DNA of 64,000 nt, taken from Diplonema japonicum (Eukaryota; Euglenozoa; Diplonemea; Diplonemida; Diplonemidae). The translations under genes and the position numbers were made by a program. Each line of letters starts with the position of its first letter. Position 1 is the stretch's first letter. The notes under the pieces were generated by a model. It saw only the letters and a program-made list of their open reading frames with translations. It searched no databases and was not told where the DNA came from. The DNA lies in NCBI GenBank assembly GCA_964019335.1, contig OZ025693.1:186001-250000 (forward strand), written 5' to 3'. Below are positions 22,018 through 31,064 of the stretch, one piece after another.

Positions 22018-22464
22018 TCATTTCAGCCTTCGTGAAGGCGGCGGTGGTGCGGACTTTGCCTTGCCAACCGGTATGTTTGTAGGGCTGGCGTCGTTGGCAG
22101 CTATTTGCTTCTCATTGGTTTTACCACATCTGTTGACCCCCGGGCGCCTTGTGTGCTTCGAAGGTGCTCTACGCACGCACGGGGGCGTCTTCCGCCTTCC
22201 CCTCTGCACAATGCTTGAAAGCTTCCCAGTTGAAAAACTATTTTTGAATCCGGTAAGTTGCTTTCTCTGTACATCTCTCCTGTGCCGAGGGGGGCTTGGA
22301 CACGACTCCCTGCACTCCCCCCACGCCTTGTCGAAAGAAACATAAGGATCACTCGCTCGCCTGCCCGAACCAACTGACGAAACGTTCCTCGAACCCAAAG
22401 ATCTCCCTTGCGAAGGCACCGAGCAGTCCATTCTCCATTTCCTCACACTCACTAACCCAACCAT
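22018..22464 (-). CDS. Hypothetical basic protein, doubtful
   Basis: 148 codons beginning MVGLVSVRKWRMD after an A-rich leader. Composition is serine-, arginine- and proline-rich (RRKTPPCVRRAPSKHTRRPG) with no recognised domain, signal peptide or coiled coil. It sits on the coding strand in a gap of the right size between two genes, but frames of this length arise by chance here. Confidence 0.3.
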   Translation of the reverse strand: MVGLVSVRKWRMDCSVPSQGRSLGSRNVSSVGSGRRASDPYVSFDKAWGECRESCPSPPRHRRDVQRKQLTGFKNSFSTGKLSSIVQRGRRKTPPCVRRAPSKHTRRPGVNRCGKTNEKQIAANDASPTNIPVGKAKSAPPPPSRRLK

Positions 22465-22624
22465 TTTTTTTTTTCTTTCTTTTTTTAAAACAACTTCTTC
22501 CCCCCCTCCCTCCTTTTTTTTTTTTGGGATTTTCCGAAAAAAGTGTAGGGGGGGAGAAAGAAAAAAGAAAGAGATACCTCAGCACTCTTATTTTTTTTTT
22601 TTTTTTTTTTTTAAATTTGCTTTC

Positions 22625-23956
22625 CTACATATCCCTTGCATGATCATAGTCCCCAGAGAGGATCCATCTCGCTGTACTGTAGATTCCAAGGGAGATTTTG
22701 CTGGCGGAGTATGACAGGGGGTTCCACTGCCTTGATTCGAAACGCTCTGTAGTGAGAAGGTCGCATTTCGAGGTGTCAAAGAGAAACTGTTGCTCAACAA
22801 GCGCGCAGACTTCCGGGTGCGCAAAACCCATGTTCGCCTCAAGGATACGGTCGGAGAGCAGATCGAGGTTGTACGAACCAAGCGAAGCAAATGCCCCGTC
22901 TACAGAAAACATCTTGGCGTGCATAACCTCACCTGGTGTGTTGTATTCATAGATTTTAACACCGGAAGCCAAGGCGGAAGGGAACCAGTTTTGCTGGACG
23001 TGCCTCATGATAGGAGGGTCGGTGGTACCTTTCCCGCCTACACATATTCGTACGTCAACGCCTCGTAGGGCCGCTTCCTCCAATGTTGTTTGTAAATGTT
23101 CCGGTGGAGAGTAGTATGGTGTTGTGATCCAAATCCTGTCCTTCGCTTCCTTCATTGCGATGAACAGGGATTTTTGAAGCCCGTAGTCTCGGGACCAGGG
23201 GTCGCAGCCTGTCAGCTGCGCGTCGACACCGTTCACGGATACCGGCTTGGCAACCGTTACATCACCGGAAAACACTTCGATTTTCTCCCGCGGAAGGATG
23301 CACGGGAGAGCGTGCAATTTACCCAACCATTGCATCCACGATTCCCTGTCGCTTCTGTTGATCGGTGTGCATGGGAGTTTCATAGTCTCGCAGACCATTT
23401 CTTTTAAATCCATAACAGCCGGGCCCTTCACCTTTACCATGTTGTCGCGGAACGTCTTCCCTGCTGTGAGGTACAATCCTGTGCAAGGACGCCCTGCGTA
23501 TTCGTTGCCTATGTTGAGGCCGCCGATGTAGCCTATGTTTTCGTCGATGACGAGGATTTTACGGTGGTTTCGAAGTACAGGGGATTCGAGGAACGCGAAG
23601 CCCGAGGTGCCGAAGTCCCACCACGTTCTCCAAAACGGGCGGAAACAGGTCACCGAGCCGTTCTCGTCGTTCTGAAGATCTCGGATTAGTTTTTTTCTTC
23701 CTGTGATGTTGCCGGCGTCGTCGTAGAGGAGGCGCACCTTGACCCCGCGGCCCGCGGCGTTGTGGAGCCTTGCCAGGGTTTCCTCGCCCACACCGTCGTG
23801 CTTCATGATGTAGGTTAACATCAGAATCTCTTCCTTCGCCCCGTCGATCTCCCTCCAGATGTCCTCCATCACCTCCGAGGTGTTGTAGAACACGGACACC
23901 TCGTTCCCTTTGCTCTGCCTCCCAAGATGCGATAATTTGTGGAATATCGATTGCAT
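22625..23956 (-). CDS. Cardiolipin synthase, bacterial (phospholipase D) type
   Basis: 443 residues. Two HxK motifs of the PLD superfamily are present: NHRKILVIDENIGYIGG at about residue 130 and MHAKMFSVDGAFASLGS at about residue 345. VKVRLLYDDAGN and ITTPYYSPPEHL are typical of ClsA/ClsB-like enzymes. They condense phosphatidylglycerol with PG or CDP-DAG to cardiolipin in the mitochondrial inner membrane. Trypanosomatids are known to use this bacterial type rather than the usual eukaryotic CDP-alcohol phosphotransferase. No long N-terminal membrane segment is seen; the start MQSIFHKLSHLGRQSKG is basic and may serve as a presequence. Other PLD-family phosphatidyltransferases remain possible. 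Confidence 0.78.
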   Translation of the reverse strand: MQSIFHKLSHLGRQSKGNEVSVFYNTSEVMEDIWREIDGAKEEILMLTYIMKHDGVGEETLARLHNAAGRGVKVRLLYDDAGNITGRKKLIRDLQNDENGSVTCFRPFWRTWWDFGTSGFAFLESPVLRNHRKILVIDENIGYIGGLNIGNEYAGRPCTGLYLTAGKTFRDNMVKVKGPAVMDLKEMVCETMKLPCTPINRSDRESWMQWLGKLHALPCILPREKIEVFSGDVTVAKPVSVNGVDAQLTGCDPWSRDYGLQKSLFIAMKEAKDRIWITTPYYSPPEHLQTTLEEAALRGVDVRICVGGKGTTDPPIMRHVQQNWFPSALASGVKIYEYNTPGEVMHAKMFSVDGAFASLGSYNLDLLSDRILEANMGFAHPEVCALVEQQFLFDTSKCDLLTTERFESRQWNPLSYSASKISLGIYSTARWILSGDYDHARDM

Positions 23957-24512
23957 TTTTGTTTTTTTTCCTTCTTTTTTTGTTTGAAGGCAGCGGGGCC
24001 TTCCTGAAGGAGCGATGTATGCTCAACGCGGTGACTTCGCTCTAACGAAAGAAGAACACACGGACACCAAAGAAATCCTTGTCACACCACAAAAGCAAAG
24101 GCACGATACGGGGTCAAAGGAGGACTACACAACATACTAGAGATGCGAGCAAAGGGCTGTAAAATAAAAATATAGCGCGAGGGGAAAGGGTAAAGGAATC
24201 GACGTCGAGTTATCGTATTTTGTTTACTTTTTATTTCTTGACACGGAAATGGGTTACCGCGCAAAGGAAAACAAAAAAAGAAGAAAACGTAAAGACAAAC
24301 GAATGCGATCACATTGCACGGGACGGTGCCACGGGCATGTGGAGGAGGAGGGGAAGGGGGGGGGCAAAGGTTTTTGTTGCACACGTTTTGTTGCAACCAT
24401 CACAAGTCCATGTGTGCGAACATGTGATGCTTCCAACGAAATTACACCTTTGAAACAAAACGAGGAAAAGAAAACAAGATTCTCTTATAAAAAGAATAAA
24501 ACAAAAGCACTC
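23957..24512. other. intergenic region between cardiolipin synthase and the cysteine protease
   Basis: Mixed composition, no recognised domain. The plus-strand frame running from here into the protease gene is an antisense shadow. Confidence 0.5.
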
Positions 24513-25124
24513 TTAGTGCACGCTGTGGACGGCGTCGTTGGCGAGCCCGCACTTGTTCTCACCCATGACGATGCGGTAGTAGCCCGACTCCCCCCAGCTG
24601 GGGCCCCAGGAGTTCTTGATCTTCCAGTAGTTGACGCCGTTCTCCTCGCCGTAGCCGACAATGAGGACCGCGTGGTCCAGGCTCTCGGGGTTGCACAGCC
24701 TGGGGTTGTCGATACCCTTCTTGTAGTCCTGCATGGGCCCCGCGTTGATCCCGATCGTGATCGGGCCCACCTTCGGGAGCTGCGTCTTGATGTCCCCCTC
24801 CTCCGACGCCTTCTTCGACACCTGGAACCAGCTGCTGATGTTCGCCGCAGTGGGGTACATCCTGTCCGTGTGGCACACCCCGCCGATCCCGAACTCAGAT
24901 GTGTAAGGGTACTGCTCCTCGCTCGCGATACCCTTCTTCTTGATGATCCAAGGGAAGGCCCTCTCCTGAAGACCTCCGTCGCACCCTGCGTTGCCCCCTT
25001 CCTTGTCGCACGCCACCAGCTCCTGCTCGCTCAACGACACAAGCTTGTTCCCTCCCAAGAACCATGTCCCTTCGATGTCACCAGTTGTTCCGAAGGTCCA
25101 GCAACTCCCGCACTGACCTGTGTG

Positions 25125-25164
<40 letters not shown>

Positions 25165-25597
25165 TATATGTGTGTGTTCCCTCCCTCATACCCTGGTTCT
25201 TCACCTTGGTCACAGCCCCCAGAGGAACCCAATCGAAGTCGGTGCTGTTGTCCCCAATGTTCTTGTGGTGCGGAAACCTCTTGCAAGCGGTGCACTCCCC
25301 GTTCCACCTCGGGGCATCTTCCTCAGCCTTCTGCTGGGCCCTCCCCAGGTACAGCTGCTTGAACTCCTCGGGGGTGAGGTCACTGAACTTGGTCACCCCG
25401 TGTGCAGGGTTCCCGCTCCCCGCCACCCTCGCCAGAGACTGCTTGAAAACCCCGAACCTCCTCTCCTCCTCCGCAGCAGAGCGGTACACCTTCCCGTACA
25501 CCTGCTTGAAGGTGTCGAACTCTGCACGGGCAGCGTCACCGCTGCTTCCCATTGCGAACGCCACACACGGCAGCGCTAGGAGACTGAAGGCCTTCAT
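24513..25597 (-). CDS. Papain-family (C1A, cathepsin L/F-like) cysteine protease
   Basis: 336 residues from two exons. The 74-bp intron at 25118-25191 (donor GTATGA, acceptor ATACACACAG) contains a CA/TG microsatellite and splits the active-site motif exactly at NQG|QCGSCW. A signal peptide (MKAFSLLALPCVAFA) precedes an I29 prodomain with an ERFNIN-like helix (EEERRFGVFKQSLARV) and KFSDLTPEEF. The mature part has catalytic Cys (QCGSCW), GCDGG, His (LDHAVLIVGYG) and Asn (IKNSWGPSWGE). It is a secreted or lysosomal protease. Codons strongly favour C/G at third positions, as in the neighbouring aspartic protease, suggesting high expression. Confidence 0.93.
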
Positions 25598-25609
25598 TTT
25601 CACGGGTTC

Positions 25610-25640
25610 CTGGGAAGAAGATGAGATAAGTTCATTCAGG
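25610..25640 (-). promoter_or_regulatory. Candidate trans-splice acceptor of the cysteine protease
   Basis: On the coding strand CATCTTCTTCCCAG ends 12 nt before the ATG, preceded by pyrimidine-rich sequence. No upstream coding exon is visible, so spliced-leader addition or a 5'UTR intron would explain it. Confidence 0.5.
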
Positions 25641-25963
25641 TTGGTTGAGGGGAAAAAGAAGAAACAAAAAAAAGACAACTGTTGAATGACAAGAGCGTAA
25701 TAGAATCCACATTGGAAGATAAAGAGAAAACGGATGCCTTGATAGATAGCCCCCACCCGTGGCAGGGGCCTTCCCTCTGCATGCTGTTTTCTACGTTTAA
25801 AGAAGTTGTCCGGAGGGTGGTAGGGGAGAAAGGGGAAGGGGGGCGTGTTGGTGGTGGAGAGAAGTGATGAAATGAAGAAAAGAAAAGGAACTGAAATATC
25901 AGTTCCCTTTCGTTAGATCTTCTACCCGCTCCCCCTCATCCTCTTCCTTTTTGAGGGTAAAAC

Positions 25964-27079
25964 CTACTGGGCGAGGGCGAAACCGACACGGGCGTTGGTG
26001 ACGTCGAACTCGAGGTAGTACTTCCTCATGAAGATGTCACCGAAGATCCAGACGGGGCCCATCGGGGGGGGCACGTCGATCCCCATGAAGCCGCTGAGGC
26101 AGGTGGTCTGGGCACCCTGCTGGATCTTCATGATGTAGTCGTCCTGCTTCAGGGTGAAGGTGTTCCCGAGCATGGTGAGGGTGAGGTCCGGGAGGGAGTT
26201 CTCCTTGGGGCAGGTGGTGTACTGGCACTCACCGGTGGGGCCCTCGTTGCAGCCGAGCTGCGAGTTGATCTTCTTCGCCACCTCCTTCGGGAAGGCGAGC
26301 AGGCTCGTCCCGGAGTCCATCACCGCGTGCACGTTCTTCCCGATGGACTGCCCGTTGAAGGACACGTCGTCACCGTTCAGCTGCCAGTAGCCCTTCTTCG
26401 CCACGGGGACGTACACGAAGGGGGTGCTGTGGTGAGCAGGGTTAGTCCCCCCGATCGTGAGCTCCCCGACGTGGCTCCCGTCGTTCGTGAGGTAGAAGGC
26501 GAAGCTCCCGGTCGACACCTTGTGCTGCTGCATGAGCGCGAAGAAGGGGGGCGTCACACCGTCCACCGCGATGTTGGGCCACCCCATCCCGCAGATCCCG
26601 TCGAAGTGCGCCACGTCCCAGGTGATCCCAGGCATCTTCGTCGCCTCCCCGAAGTTCAGCGTCACGTTCACCCCCGCAAGCCCCAGCACGTCCCTGTCGA
26701 TGATCCCCTCAAGGGCCCCGCTCCCGTACTGGATCGAGAACTTCGTCCCGTTCGCGACGTACGTCGCCGACTTCTCCGAGTGGTACCTGTTGTCCCCCGT
26801 CACCTTCGGCTCCGGTCCCGGCACCCACAGGTTCGAGCTCCCCGTGTCGAAGATCACCTTGAAGTGCTGCGGGGGGGTCCCCAGCGTCAGGGGCCCGTAG
26901 TACTGCGCGTTCTCAAAGTCCGTGATGGGGACAGACGGCACAGCCGCACCGTACTTCGCGCTCAGCACAGCGTGGTCCGCCGCAAGCGACTTCTGCCCAG
27001 CAGTCTTCGCGAGAGGGATGTTCATGACCGCAGAGGCGGACACAGCACCCAGCACAAGGCACAAGGCACGCGAGCTCAT
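25964..27079 (-). CDS. Pepsin-family aspartic protease (cathepsin D-like)
   Basis: 371 residues, intronless. A signal sequence and short propeptide precede YYGPLTLGTPPQHFKVIFDT and the first catalytic DTGS, the flap tyrosine (IQYGSG), and the second catalytic VMDSGTS. The closing WIFGDIFMRKYYLEFDVTNARVGFA is typical. It acts at acid pH in lysosome-like or digestive compartments. It lies next to the papain-family protease on the same strand and shares extreme C/G-ending codon use, unlike most genes in the window. The start ATG follows CATCACAG and a short leader. Confidence 0.93.
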   Translation of the reverse strand: MSSRALCLVLGAVSASAVMNIPLAKTAGQKSLAADHAVLSAKYGAAVPSVPITDFENAQYYGPLTLGTPPQHFKVIFDTGSSNLWVPGPEPKVTGDNRYHSEKSATYVANGTKFSIQYGSGALEGIIDRDVLGLAGVNVTLNFGEATKMPGITWDVAHFDGICGMGWPNIAVDGVTPPFFALMQQHKVSTGSFAFYLTNDGSHVGELTIGGTNPAHHSTPFVYVPVAKKGYWQLNGDDVSFNGQSIGKNVHAVMDSGTSLLAFPKEVAKKINSQLGCNEGPTGECQYTTCPKENSLPDLTLTMLGNTFTLKQDDYIMKIQQGAQTTCLSGFMGIDVPPPMGPVWIFGDIFMRKYYLEFDVTNARVGFALAQ

Positions 27080-27210
27080 TGTTGATAGCTTATTCCTGTG
27101 ATGGATTGGTACGCCAGCGAGACATTAACATAACAAAAGAAAAATAATCATATCTCGTCGACAATAACAACCTATCGAGGAACAACAAAAAAAAAAAGGA
27201 TTTAACGCCG

Positions 27211-28224
27211 TCAAGCGGTCAGTGTAAATGCATCCGGACAGATGTCAGAAAAGGACTGCGTCTCAAACCACTCAAGCTGCAGACGCGCAACGCTTTGCTC
27301 TCTCTGAAGGGCGTGGAATCTTTTCGCAAACACGGCCAACGTGGTATAAGTGTCGAACGACCGCTGTGCGGAACGGTGGAGGTCGGCAAAGGCGGCACCC
27401 TCCTCGACCACGAGGCTGGTCCTAAAAAGGGTTTCGTGGTACGAATAGAGGATGAGCGTCTCTGCGTTACAAGTAGCGGTGATGTCAGTTCTATCGGTTA
27501 CCTCTGCTTGCTTCACGCGGTTGATGAGGGTTTTGCGGGAGGAGTACACTTCATGAGCGGCTATGGAGGATTCGTAAGCGAGGCGTTCAATATGAGTACG
27601 GTGGTCACCTTCGGCTATCGCAACGTCAAGGCGATCGGTTTCGTTTTCGAGATTAAGGTCCGTCCTGCACCCCGCTTCAAGGTGGTGCCGCATGCTCTCT
27701 TCGTTGGTGGCGTTGCCTTGAGACAGTTCCCTGCTTATTATGAGGTTATCTAAGTCTGTTGCCTCCCTTCGCTTTACAAACCAACGACCCTCGTCTTCGC
27801 TGATCATCAATGGTGCTAAGCTTGTCTTCCATGCTGCCAACTCTTTGCTGAGTTCTTCATGTCGTGACATGTTCACCTTTTCCCGCAGAGACGCTGCAAA
27901 AGTATCGTTTTTTCGAACTGCGATAAGCTCCCTCCGCATTGTCTGGTTCACCTTTGCAGCCCATGCTTTCCCTCTTTCGCTTGCCTCGGCGCGCCCTGAA
28001 ACTTGCTCCTTGCTGCGATACGCGTCCTGTTTCATTCGGTCGGTTTTTTCCCTCTCCATTCGCCTGCTTGTGTCAACAACGGCCGTGTGAAGATGTTTCC
28101 TGTCTTCCTCTACAATCGCCCTCCTCTCATTTTCCTCCGCCGCTGCCACTGTTTCCATTGCTTGAAACGCGCTTCGTTCCGTGGCTCGCATTGTAGTTTG
28201 TAATAACTCCTCGACCTCCTCCAT
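27211..28224 (-). CDS. Unrecognised coiled-coil protein
   Basis: 337 residues, intronless, rich in glutamate, arginine and alanine, starting MEEVEELLQTTMRATERSAF. Long helices alternate with histidine-containing turns, as in axonemal or cytoskeletal filament proteins, but no named domain is recognised. The ATG lies 9 nt downstream of a very strong acceptor-like sequence. Flagellar association is only a guess from composition. Confidence 0.6.
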   Translation of the reverse strand: MEEVEELLQTTMRATERSAFQAMETVAAAEENERRAIVEEDRKHLHTAVVDTSRRMEREKTDRMKQDAYRSKEQVSGRAEASERGKAWAAKVNQTMRRELIAVRKNDTFAASLREKVNMSRHEELSKELAAWKTSLAPLMISEDEGRWFVKRREATDLDNLIISRELSQGNATNEESMRHHLEAGCRTDLNLENETDRLDVAIAEGDHRTHIERLAYESSIAAHEVYSSRKTLINRVKQAEVTDRTDITATCNAETLILYSYHETLFRTSLVVEEGAAFADLHRSAQRSFDTYTTLAVFAKRFHALQREQSVARLQLEWFETQSFSDICPDAFTLTA

Positions 28225-28235
28225 TGTTCTTTAAC

Positions 28236-28260
28236 CTGTCAAAAAAAAAAAACAGAAATT
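28236..28260 (-). promoter_or_regulatory. Candidate trans-splice acceptor
   Basis: The coding strand reads CTGTTTTTTTTTTTTGACAG and then GTTAAAGAACA before the ATG of the coiled-coil protein. A textbook pyrimidine-AG signal with no upstream coding exon. Confidence 0.55.
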
Positions 28261-28474
28261 GAATGCAAAGATATGGGAGGTGGCGGAGAACAATTACCAA
28301 TAACACAAAAAAAAAGGGGGATACACCACTACTAACTCTATTCTAAAAGAAAAAAGAAATAAACAAAAATAGTTCAAAAGGCCTAAGGTTCCCGTTCACG
28401 AGAGAGGTGCATGAGTGTCTCGGACAACTGTCCATGTGTAGCGTGCCTGTGTGAATAACGGTTGTTGACGTGGA

Positions 28475-30555
28475 TTACCTGAAGTTCTGAAGCCTTTCGA
28501 AGGACTCGATGAGGAACTGGTAGGCTATTTCTGATTTGTAGTAAGCGGGCGGCACCTGCGCAGTACACTTAATTTCTTTTTTTCCGGACCACATACCACC
28601 AGGTTTTGAATCTTCGCAAAGCGTGTGAATATGGTAGAGACAGCTTGGTACTTCCTCCAGTGTATGAGGCCCACACCGCTGTCCATCATGACAGTGGGCT
28701 CTGCTTCTTCGATGAGTTGCAGATCGGAGACCCACACTCCCAGACAGGGTATGGGTGGGTTCTTCTCTATTTCTTCGTCTGTGACGCTGTTCATGAGCTT
28801 CTTGATCTGGCTGGACGACGTGGGGTCGGCGAAGACCTTTGTCAGTGCCTCCAGTTTGTCGAGGGACTCCACCCCGCTTAGGAATCTTTTCATCCGCTGT
28901 ATGCTGGGATGCTTGAAAGCGAATATGAGTGTTTGACAAGTTTGGAAATTGTTGATTTCAAGCAGTTTGAACGCCGTCGCAATAAGCTTCTCCATCTTCG
29001 CAACACGTGTCCTGTAGTCGACCGTTGTCAACAGTTCAACGACAACCCACTCCTGCACATCCTGTGCGTGTTGGAAGAAATAGGACAGATTCTGTGCCCA
29101 TCCAACCTTGCCGTCCTCACCTGCTGACATACTAGCACGTTCTCCGCCTTGCTTGCGGGACCTGGGTGTTGTGGGGTACGTGTCAGAGACGAACGCAGAA
29201 ACACTGTGTAAGAGCTCGGGGGTCGTCACACCGTTGGAAGCTTGAAGGTTCAAGAAATGCATCTCGTTCTTCGTGAAGTCGAGCAACTCCCTAACATTAA
29301 TCCTCCGGAGGTTCTCATGATCCATCGCAGTAAGCTGAATGGCGAGCACCGTTGGAGTAACCTCGTCTGACAAAAGGATAAGCTTGCTTCGCGTCTCAAA
29401 GACCCTGTCTCGAACTGTTTTCTTTGTCTGCCGGGATTTGACAACGTTATAAAGCGCGATCTTCAATGACTCAGAAAACTGCAGGAGCTCCGTGTGAACA
29501 TGCGGGTTCGACGGGCATGGTTCGTAGAAATTGTCGTCGATGAAGATCTCCAGTGTTTGTATCATTGCGTCGTCCCAGTCTTCAGGGAACTCTCGTATCC
29601 AGTCGAGTATGATGCTCGACACACGGTATTTGATCTTGTTGCTCACCGACAGCCAGTATTTCGCGCTGGTTGCTTTTTTCGTAATGTTCATCATGATGTA
29701 ATGGTTGTAGTACCCGTCCACGAGTGGTAGGCCTTTTGGAACGTACCATCGTTGAAAAAGCTTTGCGAGTAAAGTGTGCGGTGCGCAGAAGTGTTTGTAC
29801 GTTCGGAGAAACGCTTGGACGAACTGTGCCTCGAGCTCGGAGAGCTCCTGGCGAACATTCGGCTGGTGGTACACCACCTTCGTGATCCTTTCGATCAGCT
29901 GGTTTAACGATGCAGCCCTGATCAAACCCGTACGAGCGATGTCAAGCTGCGTGTCGGCCTGCGCCGTTGTCTTAAAATGTATTTTCACAGGAGGCGACCA
30001 CATAGGCTGAAGCGCCATTTCAATGAGCTGCGTCATTGTGTCGCGATCGAAGAAATGATGCGCCGACGCTGTTAGTTTATTTGGCGTGTCTTGTAGTAGT
30101 CGGTCGATCCCAGATTCCGTGCTTGTTTTGTTCCCCAACAGCGATATCAGCGGCGATCCCGGGTACTTTGCCAGAGTTTGCGCTGACAGCGAACCTTCGT
30201 CTGCGAGGTTTTCTTGCAGGAACGCCTCTGCTGATTCGTAAAGTCCCATGGATTTCAGGTGCATCCATATGAGATGGTCCAACGGGCTGTGTTCAGGAGG
30301 TGCCGGTTTCGCCTTCCAGGGTGTTTCCCTTGGTAGTCCTTGTAGTTTTTCGATCGGGCTGTCGCCTGGTGGTGGTTCGATAATCAAGTCTGGCGGCGGT
30401 TCCCACATTTGTACTTTACCGTCGTCCGTTTCCGGGCTGGCTGCGTGGGTGTTCTCGTCCAATCTGATGGACACCCTCTGAGAGCTCCTTCTTTCGCTCC
30501 CCGGGACCACTGAGGCCAGGCTTTTTTTTACGTGTGCTTGCTTGCTTTTCATCAT
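28475..30555 (-). CDS. Ras guanine-nucleotide exchange factor with LisH motif
   Basis: 679 residues from two exons; the 41-bp intron at 28556-28596 (donor GTATGT, acceptor GCGCAG) leaves an 81-nt last coding exon encoding PPAYYKSEIAYQFLIESF. A proline-rich N-terminus precedes a LisH motif (LDHLIWMHLKSMGLYESAEA, about residue 90). A RasGEF-N region (AQFVQAFLRTYKHFCAPHTLL) follows from about residue 210, then the catalytic CDC25 domain from about residue 400 with AIQLTAMDHENLRRINVREL, FKLLEINNFQTC and PPIPCLGVWVSDL. It activates a Ras-family GTPase by GDP release. LisH-RasGEF architecture is known in Dictyostelium; the target GTPase here is unknown. Confidence 0.88.
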
Positions 30556-31064
30556 TTTTTTTTCTTTTTCTTCTTTATAACATGTTGGTAGGGGTGGGTC
30601 AGTGGGTTAGTGTCTTCTTTGTTTTGTTTTGTTTTGTTTTGTTTTTTTTCCCCTCCCTCCGCCTCTTATGTTGGTGCTTGCATGTGAATTTTTTGAGGGA
30701 ATATGAATAAAAAAGTGGGAACAAACAGCACTAATATAAAAAAAATGAGGTGTTGATGATAAAGGAGAACCAGTGGAAAAAAAAGGGGGGGGGGGAAAGA
30801 TCATGACTGACAGGCGGGAAAGTGTTTAGCAACAAACACTATCAATCAAATAATATAAAAAAAAAATAAATGAAGAAAAAGAAGGACTCAAAAAAAAAAA
30901 AAACACACACACACACACCCGTCCCCCTCTGTTCCTCTTTTCTTCTCTCTTGCGGCCAAGAGAGAAAAAAGAAAATGGAGAGAAAGAGGAGAGCGGGAAA
31001 AAAAAAAAAAGATACAACATTTTTGTAAAGAAAAAAAAAAAAAAAAGGTCGTAGTTTACGTATT
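30556..31064. other. intergenic DNA with homopolymers and CA repeat
   Basis: A (TTTTG)n patch near 30615-30645, A-runs and a short (AC)n near 30902-30920. No gene recognised. Confidence 0.55.

Noticed and set aside
24249-25685. 478-codon plus-strand frame
   Set aside because: Antisense shadow of the GC-rich cysteine protease and its CA-repeat intron; no domain, whereas the minus strand has a full papain fold.
26327-27085. 252-codon plus-strand frame
   Set aside because: Antisense shadow of the aspartic protease caused by strong third-position C/G.
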